Counted from the first letter of the stretch, positions 28,117-36,755 are shown. The stretch: DNA of 64,000 nucleotides from Longimonas halophila (GCF_002554705.1 NZ_PDEP01000010.1:101703-165702), one strand, 5' to 3'. A program made the numbers and translations. The notes: generated by a model not told the origin, from the sequence alone.

Positions 28117-28122
28117 GGACAC
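28087..28122. repeat. 36-bp direct repeat, left copy
   Basis: Core ggcgac-R-agcgagc-M-gag-R-tgcgtgggtagggacac. Matches the right copy at 29794-29829 in 33 of 36 positions. It overlaps the end of the imuB-like gene including its stop codon. Confidence 0.7.
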
Positions 28123-28176
28123 TGGACATCCATTTGCTTCGAGAATGGAAACACCAGTCACGTCATTGTTACGTTT

Positions 28177-28210
28177 TAGATTTGAAAATGAAGAGAGAGA
28201 GAGAGAGAGA
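28177..28210 (+). promoter_or_regulatory. TAnnTTTG-like box followed by a (GA)9 microsatellite
   Basis: TAGATTTG at 28177-28184 matches the Bacteroidota -7 element TAnnTTTG; no well-placed -33 TTG is seen. A pure dinucleotide run, (AG)9A at 28192-28210, follows directly. It is 45 bp upstream of the small peptide gene. Run-length change could alter promoter or leader function. Confidence 0.4.
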
Positions 28211-28255
28211 TAATAAGTGTGAAGTTAATTTTGTTAGTCACAAAAACCTTTCAAA

Positions 28256-28579
28256 ATGAAAGTCTTAAAGCTTGGAATTCCAGCATTAGTAGTATTTGCT
28301 TCCTTAATGTTTGTAGGCTTCGCGTACCCAGATGTGGGTGAAGTTGTCCCGTCCGATCAAGATGAGACAGTTCGTGTACAGTCTCCGTGCAGCATTAATT
28401 CTACACTTGGTGAAATGCGTTCTGCAGGACTCTCTGTAAATCCGCAGTTCTACGATGCAGATCTATGCGATGCGGGATGGGATGTTGGATTAGAAGGCTC
28501 ATTAGGAACGGAGACGCAGATCAAAGTAACGTGTGCTTCTGGAGGAGAAGAAGGCTGTCCTTTGCTCACCTGGTGTTAA
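28256..28579 (+). CDS. Small secreted Cys-rich peptide precursor
   Basis: 107 residues with a clear signal peptide (MKVLKLGIPALVVFASLMFVGFA). The mature part has five Cys at 45, 71, 93, 101 and 107, the last being the C-terminal residue; the end is GEEGCPLLTWC. Base composition is lower in G+C than its neighbours and codon choice is A/T-rich at the third position. It is followed by its own terminator and then a beta-propeller gene. This arrangement resembles the NVEALA-peptide plus BF3164-type six-bladed propeller pairs of Bacteroidota, but the NVEALA motif is absent. The function is unknown. Confidence 0.7.
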   Translation: MKVLKLGIPALVVFASLMFVGFAYPDVGEVVPSDQDETVRVQSPCSINSTLGEMRSAGLSVNPQFYDADLCDAGWDVGLEGSLGTETQIKVTCASGGEEGCPLLTWC

Positions 28580-28609
28580 GCATTAACAAGGTACATACCA
28601 TTAGCACAG

Positions 28610-28640
28610 CGGAGAGGTGTAAAAACATCTCCGTTTTTTT
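28610..28640 (+). terminator. Intrinsic terminator after the peptide gene
   Basis: Stem cggaga/tctccg with an interrupted inner pair, followed by seven T residues. It is 25 bp before the start of the propeller gene and may act as an attenuating, partial terminator that sets peptide:propeller ratio. Confidence 0.8.
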
Positions 28641-28664
28641 GTAATAGTTTGCGTAAATAATCAA

Positions 28665-29783
28665 ATGAAATCATTACTTCTATCAGTATTTGTGCTGTGC
28701 ATATTCACAGGCACTGCATACGGGCAGTGTGAGGATACATTTCTGAAGACCCGAAGTGTAACGTTGAACCAGGACACGCAGCTCCTGGGCAACATAGAGA
28801 GCGCTGCAATGCATCCAACGCACGGAATTGCCGTGGCTACGGCCGACCCGGGCATTGTTTTGTTAAATTCAGAAGGGCAGTTTCGCCAGGACATCGGGCG
28901 GGTGGGGCAGGGCCCGTTCGAATATCAGGGGCCGCTCGTTCTCCGCTTCAACAACGAGAGACTGGCCGTTTGGGATCGAGGCAACCGCAAGCTCATAACC
29001 TTTGATCAAGATGGACAGGCGCTGCAGGAGTGGACCGGTATAAGCCGTAACTTCTCGAACTTTGCCCTTCAGGGAGACACCTTGTTTGGTTATCACGGAG
29101 GTGGTCTCAGAGAGAATTACATTGCTGCGTATGCTCGACAAGATCGGGGCAACGCAAGCATACAGCTTGGGCAGGCTTCTGGAGCACACTTTCCGCTGAG
29201 TCTGCTCGACGGATCCAGTCCCATCGCATACGACGCGACACAGCAGCAGCTTCTCTACGCCTCGCCTGCTGAGCCCATCATGCATGTGTACAACACAGAT
29301 ACGGGCGCAACGTCCACCGTAGACATCAACGACAATGCATTTAACACCGATGCCGTCCAGGATTACCAGCGTCTCGAAGATATCAACAGCGATATCTTGG
29401 GGGCGTCTGAGCAGGCATTTAAGAGCAGCCGCTTCTCTTCTATACATGCTGTAGGAGGAGGCGTAACCCTGGCTGTGCTGCAGCATGGCGTACTGGAGTA
29501 CGAGCGCTCTTTTTCGGAAGCTGTTGAAGATCAGACCGGCGGGGGTACGCTCGATGTTGGAGACGTTGTCACGAACACGCGTCGGCTACACGTTCATCTC
29601 CTTGATGCGAACGGAGAGCAGGACGCCTGCCAGTCGCTCTCGCTTTCTGAAGAAGCATTCGAAACAGATGATCCCATTCTTGGACCCACCGATCGCGGTT
29701 TCCTTACACTGCGGACGCAAACGAATGAGGCCGGAGATATCGACTACGTGCTCACCGAGTACTATGTCCCCGACACGTACTGA
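28665..29783 (+). CDS. Secreted six-bladed beta-propeller protein
   Basis: 372 residues. A signal peptide (MKSLLLSVFVLCIFTGTAYGQ) is followed by a propeller: NIESAAMHPTHGIAVA, DIGRVGQGPFEYQGP, LVLRFNNERLAVWDRGNRKLITFDQDGQ and similar strands. The GQGPFEYQGP loop and the phrase IxFDxxG are typical of the six-bladed TolB-like/BF3164 family found beside NVEALA peptides. Cys22 follows the signal but the preceding residues do not form a good lipobox. It lies 85 bp after the small peptide gene, inside the direct-repeat-bounded insert. Ligand unknown. Confidence 0.75.
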   Translation: MKSLLLSVFVLCIFTGTAYGQCEDTFLKTRSVTLNQDTQLLGNIESAAMHPTHGIAVATADPGIVLLNSEGQFRQDIGRVGQGPFEYQGPLVLRFNNERLAVWDRGNRKLITFDQDGQALQEWTGISRNFSNFALQGDTLFGYHGGGLRENYIAAYARQDRGNASIQLGQASGAHFPLSLLDGSSPIAYDATQQQLLYASPAEPIMHVYNTDTGATSTVDINDNAFNTDAVQDYQRLEDINSDILGASEQAFKSSRFSSIHAVGGGVTLAVLQHGVLEYERSFSEAVEDQTGGGTLDVGDVVTNTRRLHVHLLDANGEQDACQSLSLSEEAFETDDPILGPTDRGFLTLRTQTNEAGDIDYVLTEYYVPDTY

Positions 29784-29793
29784 GGCGGTCGTG

Positions 29794-29829
29794 GGCGACA
29801 AGCGAGCAGAGATGCGTGGGTAGGGACAC
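29794..29829. repeat. 36-bp direct repeat, right copy
   Basis: 33 of 36 bases identical to 28087-28122. The two copies bracket the peptide and propeller genes. Confidence 0.7.
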
Positions 29830-29845
29830 GGCGCGCCGTGGTATC

Positions 29846-29915
29846 TGTTTAGCGCGGTTCAATGGCCGCCCGGGATATTCTTCCGACAGCCGTCGGAATA
29901 CTGATCCCGGGCTAT
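29846..29915 (+). repeat. Dispersed palindromic repeat family R2, copy 1
   Basis: Begins tgtttagcg-c-ggttcaat and contains ccgcccggga ... tcccgggcta, enclosing an inner dyad ttccgac-agcc-gtcggaa. A shorter copy in the opposite orientation is at 51534-51591. The ggttcaat stretch is not part of a tRNA. Confidence 0.65.
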
Positions 29916-29941
29916 GGAGCGGCGCGATGTGAGTCAAATCC

Positions 29942-29972
29942 ATAGCCGGGGACCGCTTGCGTCCCCGGCTAT
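29942..29972 (-). terminator. Strong hairpin downstream of the ABC exporter
   Basis: Perfect 11-bp stem atagccgggga / tccccggctat with a 9-nt loop, 38 bp beyond the minus-strand stop of the ABC exporter. Probably its terminator; it lacks a T-run. Confidence 0.5.
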
Positions 29973-30009
29973 CTGGAGCAAGTCGCTAAACACATAAGCG
30001 CCCTACTAC

Positions 30010-32010
30010 TCATCGCGCCTCAGCCACAGCAGGCTCCTGCTCGCGGTACTGCATATCGTAGAGGCGGCGGTAGAGGCCGTCGAGCTGGAGCAGTTCATCG
30101 TGTGTGCCACGTTCGCGGATTTCGCCTTTGTGCATCACCAAAATCTGGTCGGCGTCGCGGATGGTGGAGAGGCGGTGCGCTACTGCCAGCGTGGTGCGGT
30201 CTTCGGTGAGGGCCTCCAGCGCGCGTTGGATGAGCGCCTCGGTCTCGGTGTCTACGCTGGAGGTGGCCTCGTCGAGCACCAGCACATCGGGGCGGTAGAG
30301 CAGCGCACGCACAAATGCCAGCAGCTGACGCTGCCCGTGCGAGAGGGAGGCCCCGCGCTCCTTCACGTCTTGCTGGAAGCCCTCGGGGAGCTGGTCGATG
30401 AACCGATCCGCCTGCACCATGCGCACGGCCTCGCGGATGGCCTCCTCCGAGATGTCGTCGTTGCCCAGCGTCAGGTTGCGCTCCACGGTGCCCGAGAACA
30501 AGAACACGTCTTGCAGCACCAGCCCAATGTGGCGGCGCAGGTCTTGGAGGCGCAGGTCGCGGATGTCCACGCCATCCACCAGAATGCGCCCGTGCTGAAT
30601 GTCGTAGAAGCGCAGAAGCACGTTCATCACGGTGGACTTGCCCGCGCCGGTAGCGCCCACGAGGGCGGCGGTTTCGCCGGGCTCAATGGTGAACGAGACA
30701 TCCTTCAGAATCCACTCGACATGATCATGCGCGGCCGGATCGTCCACACGGTCGAGGTCTTCATAGGTGAACCACACGTTCTCGAAGCGAATGCGACCCT
30801 TCAGCGCATCCAGCTTCACCGGCGTATCCGGCTCTTCAAGCGAATAATCGTCGTCGAGCAGCCCGAAGATGCGCTCAGCCCCCGCCATGGCGCGCTGCAG
30901 CGTGTTGTACTGATTCGAGAGCTCCCGAATCGGCTCGAAGAACTGGCGCGCGTACTGGATGAACGCAATGAGCACACCCAGCGTGAGGGCCGAGCTCGTC
31001 ATCGCTTGCAGACCGCCAAACCAGAGCACCGCGCCCACAGCCACATCGGCAATGATCTGCACCGCCGGCCAGAAGATCGCAAAGTAGAAGATGGTCTGGA
31101 TCTGTGCGTCGCGGTGGTCATTGTTGATCTGTTTGAAGCGGCGCATCTCCTCGTTCTCGCGACCAAAGAGCTGCACGATGGTGATGCCCGTTACGTGCTC
31201 CTGAATGAAGGAGTTAAGCCGTGAGATCTGCTTGCGGGTTTCGCGGTAGTGCGTGCGCACATGGTTCCGAAACCAGAACGTGACCCACACCATGAGCGGC
31301 ATCACCGTAAGCGTCACGATGGCCAGCGTGGGGTTGATCGTGAACATGAAGTACGTGATGAACACAAGGCGGAACAGATCGCCCAGAATCACGACCACGC
31401 CCGACGAGAGCACGTCGCTGAGCGCCTCCACATCGCTGGTGGTGCGCGTGATGAGGCGGCCCACCGGCGTGCGGTCGAAGAACTTCAGCGGCTGGCGCAG
31501 CACAAAGTCGAAGACCGTGGTGCGCAGGTCATAGATGGCGCGCTGGCCAATCCACTGCGTCATGTAGTTCTTGATGAACGCAAACAGGCCCTCGGTCATG
31601 AGCGCCACCACCAGAAAGAGCACAATCGCCTGCAAGCCGGTTACGCCCCACGTGCCCAGCGCCTCGGCTTGCGCCACGATCCAGCCCTGCAGGCCGCCCG
31701 GCGCCGCACTGCCTCCCACAATATACTGGTCAATGGCCAACTGAATGAGCAAAGGGCGCAGCGGACCCAGCATCGACGCGATAAACGTGATGCCCAGCGC
31801 CAGCGCCACCCAGCCCGCGTACGGCTTCAGGTACGTCCCAATGCGCCCCACCAGACGGCTCTCCATCTGCTCGAATCCGCTCGGGGTGTCGTCTTCATCG
31901 TCGCCCTTGTACGCTTCGCGGGCATCCGACAGATTGGCCTCCTCGCGCGAGGCATCGTCGGCATCGCTACGCGCAGCGCCGTTGGTATTGTTGGTGGAAG
32001 AAGCAGCCAC
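30010..32010 (-). CDS. MsbA-like ABC exporter, fused membrane and ATPase domains
   Basis: The frame is open to 32049; GTG at 32010, giving a 666-residue protein starting AASSTNNTN, is the preferred start. An acidic cytoplasmic N-terminus of about 50 residues is followed by six membrane helices (about 65-370) and a nucleotide-binding domain: Walker A GATGAGKST, Q-loop LQDVFLFSGT, signature LSHGQ (a His in place of the usual first Gly), Walker B VLVLDEATSS and a His switch AVAHRLSTIRD. It works as a homodimer or heterodimer exporting lipids or drugs; the substrate cannot be inferred. No partner half-transporter is next to it. Confidence 0.9.
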   Translation of the reverse strand: MAASSTNNTNGAARSDADDASREEANLSDAREAYKGDDEDDTPSGFEQMESRLVGRIGTYLKPYAGWVALALGITFIASMLGPLRPLLIQLAIDQYIVGGSAAPGGLQGWIVAQAEALGTWGVTGLQAIVLFLVVALMTEGLFAFIKNYMTQWIGQRAIYDLRTTVFDFVLRQPLKFFDRTPVGRLITRTTSDVEALSDVLSSGVVVILGDLFRLVFITYFMFTINPTLAIVTLTVMPLMVWVTFWFRNHVRTHYRETRKQISRLNSFIQEHVTGITIVQLFGRENEEMRRFKQINNDHRDAQIQTIFYFAIFWPAVQIIADVAVGAVLWFGGLQAMTSSALTLGVLIAFIQYARQFFEPIRELSNQYNTLQRAMAGAERIFGLLDDDYSLEEPDTPVKLDALKGRIRFENVWFTYEDLDRVDDPAAHDHVEWILKDVSFTIEPGETAALVGATGAGKSTVMNVLLRFYDIQHGRILVDGVDIRDLRLQDLRRHIGLVLQDVFLFSGTVERNLTLGNDDISEEAIREAVRMVQADRFIDQLPEGFQQDVKERGASLSHGQRQLLAFVRALLYRPDVLVLDEATSSVDTETEALIQRALEALTEDRTTLAVAHRLSTIRDADQILVMHKGEIRERGTHDELLQLDGLYRRLYDMQYREQEPAVAEAR

Positions 32011-32155
32011 AAGCCAGCAGAATAATTCCAGATCTATGAAGCGCAACACACAAATAGCATTTGCGTGTGCAACGTAACCTTAACTCATGTCTCCAACACA
32101 GGGTTGCGCGTCCACACGGCAATCACAGCGCTGTTACGCATGCCGGAGCCGCGTT

Positions 32156-33082
32156 TCAGTCGGCAGGTTCAATCGGATACGCATGGCCTTCGCGGGCGCC
32201 CTCGGTGTTTGGGTGGATGCGCCGGGCCTCGGCTTCGAGCTGGGACCAGTCTTCGTATCGGGCGCTCAGATGCCCCAGGAGCAGGCGATGGGTGCCGGAT
32301 CTGCGGGCGATCTGCGCCGCCTGCGCGGCGGTGCTGTGTCCCGTCTCAGTGGCACGGGCCGCATGCTCGGACCCAAACGTCGCGTCATGATACGCCAGGT
32401 GCGCGCGCTGCGCCAGCGCACGGCTGCCGGGGCCGGGACGCGTATCTGTAATGTATGCGCACGACACGCCGGGTTGCGGCGGCCCCACCACATCGTCAGG
32501 CCGCACGCGGGTGCCGTCGTCGGTCGTTACAGGCGTGCCTTCCTTCAGGCGTCCAAAGTCCGGCGGATGCGAGACGCCCAGCGCGCGGGCCCGCTCCACA
32601 TCCAGCGGCCCCGTGCGGGTGTAGGTGGTCCACCGATAGCCCATCACGGGCACGCGGTGGTCCAGGGCGTGAGCTTCGAGCCAGGCATGGCGTCCGCGCC
32701 ACACGGTCGTGCAGGCCGGGGGCGGTATCATCTCGCGGACGGTGCACGCAAACGGCAGATCAGCAGGGGCCGTGCCGGGCGTGGCCGCGAGCCATGCCTT
32801 TAGCCCGGGCGGACCGATGCACACGAGCGGGTCCGTGCGCTGCTGCAATGCCATGGACGAGAGCAGGCCCGGCAGCCCGTAGCAGTGGTCGCCATGCAGA
32901 TGCGTAATCGCAATCACATCGATGCGTGCCGCCGAAGCCTCCACAGCGTGCAGGCGATACTGCGTGCCCTCGCCGCAGTCGAACAGGATATGGCGTCCGT
33001 GGTGTGTAAGCAGCGCTGCTGAGAGATGGCGTCCGTGGGCCGGCACAGCAGAGGCGGTACCGAGCGGAGTAAACGTGGGCAT
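32156..33082 (-). CDS. rnz: Ribonuclease Z (tRNA 3'-processing)
   Basis: 308 residues, the usual length of the short form. The metallo-beta-lactamase motif THLHGDHCYGLPGLLSS (His61, His63, Asp65, His66) is intact and followed by LEAHALDHRVPVMGYR (the RNase Z HxxDH-like exosite region), then ITDTRPG, HDATF and LLGHLSARY with the later metal ligands. It cleaves the 3' trailer of pre-tRNAs. The start is ATG at 33082. It is followed by 108 bp and then the ABC exporter on the same strand. Confidence 0.93.
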   Translation of the reverse strand: MPTFTPLGTASAVPAHGRHLSAALLTHHGRHILFDCGEGTQYRLHAVEASAARIDVIAITHLHGDHCYGLPGLLSSMALQQRTDPLVCIGPPGLKAWLAATPGTAPADLPFACTVREMIPPPACTTVWRGRHAWLEAHALDHRVPVMGYRWTTYTRTGPLDVERARALGVSHPPDFGRLKEGTPVTTDDGTRVRPDDVVGPPQPGVSCAYITDTRPGPGSRALAQRAHLAYHDATFGSEHAARATETGHSTAAQAAQIARRSGTHRLLLGHLSARYEDWSQLEAEARRIHPNTEGAREGHAYPIEPAD

Positions 33083-33208
33083 GGCAGAAAACGAAGGGAG
33101 AGCAGAAGGAGCACGCCAATTAGCGTGGGGGATGCGAAAGGTATGCCGTGCGCGAGTGCGAGTTCGGGCTGTGTGTGGTCTGATCTTGGTTCTGTAGGAA
33201 GATCTCCT

Positions 33209-33278
33209 GCTCTGTCAATTCTCATTTTGATGGTTCCCATGCAATCATCCCCAACGAACCATCTCCCTGGCGTTCAGC
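33209..33278. repeat. Dispersed repeat family R3, copy 1
   Basis: Runs from gctctgtcaattctcat through tgatggtt, gcaatca, ccccaacgaa to ccatctccctggcgttc. A second copy at 57974-58085 carries a 39-nt insertion. It fills most of the gap between rnz and the hydrolase gene. Confidence 0.65.
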
Positions 33279-33376
33279 AGACGCGGTTTGGCACGGCACG
33301 CGTCCCCACGTTATTTTTGAGTTGTCTTTTCGTATATTGACGCTGTTCATCCTTTCGAATTGCCCGCCCCTGCTCT

Positions 33377-35422
33377 ATGCATCGCTTTCTGTACGCGCTG
33401 TTTATTGCGTTTCTCGTTGTTGTAGGCGGCGAGGTGCGCGCTGAGGTCATTCGCGTTGAGGTCGAATCCGAGACCGTTGTGCTCAACGGGCGCGCCTTTG
33501 GGGCGTACGGCGCGTATGAACTGTTAGAGGGATGCATCACCTTTGGCATTGACCCGGCGCATCCCATGAACGCACGCATTGTGGATCTGCAGCGCGCGCC
33601 CCGCAACGAAAACGGCCTCGTAGAAGCCACGGCCAACTTCGCGGTGCTTCAGCCAGTCGATTCCGACAGGCGGCGCGGCGTAGGCGTGGTGGAGGTCAGC
33701 AACCGAGGCGGCATGTTCTCGCCCAGCTACTTCAACCGGGCCTCCACGTCAAGCCTCGATCCGAGCGATCCCGAGGCGTGGGGCGATGCGCTGTTGATGC
33801 GGCAGGGGCTCACGGTCATCTGGGTCGGGTGGCAGTGGGACGTGCCGCGCGATGGCGACGAGCGGCTGCGCCTGCAGGTGCCCCGCGCCCGCCATCACGA
33901 CGGGAGCGCCATCAGCGGGCTTGTGCGGAGCGATTGGGTGATTGACGAGGCAGTGCAGACGCTCAGTGTGGCGCACCGCGACCATGTGGCGTACCCCGCC
34001 GCGGACTTCGACCATCCCGACAATCTGCTTACCATGCGCACCGGACGCAACGCGCCGCGCCAGACCATTCCGCGTGCGCGCTGGCAGTTTGCTCGCACCA
34101 CCGACGACGGCGTCACGGTATCCGATAGCACCCACATTACGCTGCAAGGAGGATTTGAAGCCGGGATGATCTATGAGCTGGTGTACCGGGCCGAAGATCC
34201 GGCGGTGGTCGGGCTCGGGCTGGCCGCCATTCGCGATGTGATTTCGCACGCGAAGTACGATGCTGACACGCGCTTTCCGGTGGAGCACGGCATTGCGGTG
34301 GGCGTGTCGCAGACGGGGCGCTTCCTGCGGCACTTCCTCTATCAGGGCTTCAACACGGATGAGCAGGGCCGTCCGGCGTACGATGGTATCTATGCGATTA
34401 CAGCGGGCGCCGGACGCGGCAGCTTCAACCACCGGTTTGCCCAGCCCTCGCGCGATGCCCATCGCTACTCGGCGTTCTTCTATCCGACTGATATCTTTCC
34501 CTTTACAAGTCAGGTCCAGCATGATCCGCGGACGTGGCAGAGCGATGGACTATTGGCGCACGCGCACCACGCCGACCACATCCCCAAGATGTTTCAGGTG
34601 AACACCGGGTACGAGTACTGGGGCCGGGCGGCATCGCTAATCCACACGACGGTCGACGGCACGCGCGATATGGCGCTTCATCCCAACGAGCGCATCTATC
34701 ATCTGGCGAGTGCACAGCACTTCCCGTGGCAGTTTCCGCCGCCCGAAGAGATGCAGCAGGAGACCGATCCTGCCGTATATCGTGGCAATCCGCTGGACCA
34801 GAGCGTGAACTACCGGGCGCTGCTTGTGCGGATGGTTGAATGGGTAGATGAAGAGACCGCGCCGCCCGAGAGCCAGTATCCGCGCATTGAGACGGGCACG
34901 CTGGCAGCGGTGGAGGCCGTGGACGCACCGGCGATTCCAGGGCTTGCGTTTCCGAAAGTCATGCACACCGCCTATCGTGCCGACTACGGCCCGCGCTGGC
35001 GCACTGATGGAGTCGTTACCGCGCAGCCGCCACGCCTTGACAGTCCGTTTCCGGGCCGCGTGCCACAGGTCGACAGCCTGGGCAATGAGGTTGGCGGCGT
35101 GCGTAACGTAGGCGTACGCGCTCCGTTGGCCACTTACCTGCCGTGGAACCTGCGCGTAGATGCGCCCGCCAACAAAAACGAAATGACCGACTTCTACGGT
35201 ACCTACGTTCCGCTTCCCACGACAAAAGCCAAGAAAGAGGCTACCGGCGATCCGCGTCCGTCCATTGAGACGCTCTACGACAGCCGGTCAGCGTACCAGG
35301 ACCAGGTGCAGCAGGCCGCCGATGCACTCATTGAGCAGGGCTTTCTGCTCCCCGATGATCGTGAGCGGGTCGTGGAGCGGGCCGCGCAGGTGTGGACGTG
35401 GGTGCACGAAGGGCACGAGTAG
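33377..35422 (+). CDS. Secreted alpha/beta hydrolase-domain protein (Abhydrolase_10 type)
   Basis: 681 residues with a signal peptide (cleavage near VRAE, residue 22). The middle holds the nucleophile elbow GVSQTGRFLRHFLYQGFN, then AITAGAGRGSFNHRFAQPSRD and TGYEYWGRAASLIHT, features of the large bacterial alpha/beta hydrolase family known as Abhydrolase_10. The N-terminal 150 residues (AFGAYGAYELLEGCITFGID) and the C-terminal 100 are also family-typical. A candidate acid and base are in the segments HPNERIYHLASAQH. Substrate unknown; a periplasmic or extracellular esterase is likely. Confidence 0.8.
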   Translation: MHRFLYALFIAFLVVVGGEVRAEVIRVEVESETVVLNGRAFGAYGAYELLEGCITFGIDPAHPMNARIVDLQRAPRNENGLVEATANFAVLQPVDSDRRRGVGVVEVSNRGGMFSPSYFNRASTSSLDPSDPEAWGDALLMRQGLTVIWVGWQWDVPRDGDERLRLQVPRARHHDGSAISGLVRSDWVIDEAVQTLSVAHRDHVAYPAADFDHPDNLLTMRTGRNAPRQTIPRARWQFARTTDDGVTVSDSTHITLQGGFEAGMIYELVYRAEDPAVVGLGLAAIRDVISHAKYDADTRFPVEHGIAVGVSQTGRFLRHFLYQGFNTDEQGRPAYDGIYAITAGAGRGSFNHRFAQPSRDAHRYSAFFYPTDIFPFTSQVQHDPRTWQSDGLLAHAHHADHIPKMFQVNTGYEYWGRAASLIHTTVDGTRDMALHPNERIYHLASAQHFPWQFPPPEEMQQETDPAVYRGNPLDQSVNYRALLVRMVEWVDEETAPPESQYPRIETGTLAAVEAVDAPAIPGLAFPKVMHTAYRADYGPRWRTDGVVTAQPPRLDSPFPGRVPQVDSLGNEVGGVRNVGVRAPLATYLPWNLRVDAPANKNEMTDFYGTYVPLPTTKAKKEATGDPRPSIETLYDSRSAYQDQVQQAADALIEQGFLLPDDRERVVERAAQVWTWVHEGHE

Positions 35423-35456
35423 ACGCATCGGCCTCTTGGGACAGTGTGCGCAGGGT

Positions 35457-36092
35457 ATGGAGCCGTTGAGCGATGCGCCAACGGCACATGGCTGGGGAAG
35501 CCAAGAGTGTACACTGAGCGATGCGAAAAGTGGCCCAGGTTCTGATGCATTTGGGCTACGTTGGATGTTGCGTATCCCTCACGCCAAACGCAGGAGTTCT
35601 GCGTTCGTGTTCTCTTGGGCGGGCGATATGCCGCTGGATGGAGGGATCCGGGCGGGCGTAGCGCCGCTTTCCATCGATCTTATGGTCATTGACGATTCCC
35701 TACCACAAGGTACCTCGCGCGCGGCTCAGGTGCTGCGCACCGTAACAGCAACGATCAAGCATCATGCGGCACTCATGCGGCAGGCCCGTGCGCTGCACCG
35801 CGTCAGTCAGCGTCCGTTACACCGCGAGCCTGCCACAATGTATTGGATCGACCGCTATCTGCGATTCTACGACTCGAAGCCGTTGTACCGGCTGGATGCC
35901 AATCATGCGGCAGCGTTTCTGTCGTTTGTTGGGACGCAGGATACCTGTGCTGAAGCCGAAGACGCGCTTCGTTTCTTTCACGAGCGGGTGCTGCATCGTC
36001 CGTTGCCGCGTGAGCTGTCGTATACGGTGCAAACGGCCCATGATGCCCCGCCGCAGGCCACCGAGGCCCGTCAGACCCTCTGGCCAACGTAG
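35457..36092 (+). CDS. Orphan integrase SAM-like (core-binding) domain protein
   Basis: ATG 35457 gives 211 residues; other starts (35565, 35628, 35682) are possible and the first 80 residues are low in recognisable features. Residues about 120-185 match the N-terminal core-binding domain of tyrosine recombinases: TMYWIDRYLRFYDSKPLYRL, then ANHAAAFLSFVG and AEDALRFFHERVLHRPLP. No catalytic domain with R..HxxR..Y follows; the frame ends 25 residues later. It may be a remnant of an integrase or a DNA-binding accessory protein. It starts 34 bp after the hydrolase gene. Confidence 0.6.
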   Translation: MEPLSDAPTAHGWGSQECTLSDAKSGPGSDAFGLRWMLRIPHAKRRSSAFVFSWAGDMPLDGGIRAGVAPLSIDLMVIDDSLPQGTSRAAQVLRTVTATIKHHAALMRQARALHRVSQRPLHREPATMYWIDRYLRFYDSKPLYRLDANHAAAFLSFVGTQDTCAEAEDALRFFHERVLHRPLPRELSYTVQTAHDAPPQATEARQTLWPT

Positions 36093-36104
36093 CCATGCAC
36101 TCTA

Positions 36105-36755
36105 CTACTCAGACTGCATCACAACCGGGTTGGTGGTAAAGGTGTAGCGTTCCAGCTCGCCGCTGTCTTGGCGATACTCCACGGTGAACTGCGCTTCGGC
36201 GGAGGTGTCGGGCGTTTCGGTGAGCACGAGCGCAATCTCGCGGGCAAACTCCGCGGGGCCGCTGAGGAACGTCTCCAATGGCGCGATGCGTGCGGGGCCG
36301 TCGAGGTCGCGTACGGCGATGTCAAAAAGGGAAGCCAGGTTGTCGTCTGTTGAGTAGCCGTCGAAGAGCGGCGTGCTGCTGTAGATGCGAAGGTCGGATA
36401 TGGTGCCGATGGCTGCGATGGACGGGGGCGTACAGGCATGCGCAGTGGGAATGAGGGACCACGACGCGGGTGTTGAGGGGCGCGCCGATGCATCCAGGCC
36501 GAGCGTAGCACGGCGGGCGTCCAGCGCCTGCATGTAGATCGCGAAGTGGCCTTCGGTGAGGGTGTCGTCCTCGATGGGAGACAGCCGGGGCCACGCATCA
36601 GATGGATCTTGGGTCGCGGCAAGGGCCTGCGAATCGAAGTCGACAACGGGGGCTGTGGGCGTGTCGAACGGGCCGCACTCGGAGCCAGTGAGGCCGCAGG
36701 CGGGCAGGAGAGCAAGACCGGTCGCAAGGAGGCAAGCTGTCAGGAGGAAGCGCAT
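36105..36755 (-). CDS. Lipoprotein, unknown function
   Basis: 216 residues from ATG 36755 (the upstream ATG at 36776 is less likely). Lipoprotein signal MRFLLTACLLATGLALLPAC with the lipid-attachment Cys at residue 20. The mature protein has a CTPPSIAAIGTISDLRIYSS segment, a loop TPLFDGYSTDDNLASLFDI and a C-terminal beta-rich domain (FTVEYRQDSGELERYTFTTN). I do not recognise the family; the layout resembles DUF5034-like Bacteroidota lipoproteins. It is convergent with the integrase-like gene, only 12 bp apart. Confidence 0.6.
   Translation of the reverse strand: MRFLLTACLLATGLALLPACGLTGSECGPFDTPTAPVVDFDSQALAATQDPSDAWPRLSPIEDDTLTEGHFAIYMQALDARRATLGLDASARPSTPASWSLIPTAHACTPPSIAAIGTISDLRIYSSTPLFDGYSTDDNLASLFDIAVRDLDGPARIAPLETFLSGPAEFAREIALVLTETPDTSAEAQFTVEYRQDSGELERYTFTTNPVVMQSE

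Noticed and set aside
29846..29915. tRNA-like ggttcaat in the R2 repeat
   Set aside because: No acceptor, D- or anticodon stems can be drawn around it; it is shared with the second R2 copy in intergenic DNA.
33209..33278. Possible IS element end next to the hydrolase gene
   Set aside because: No transposase gene nearby; the sequence is better explained as a short dispersed repeat (R3).
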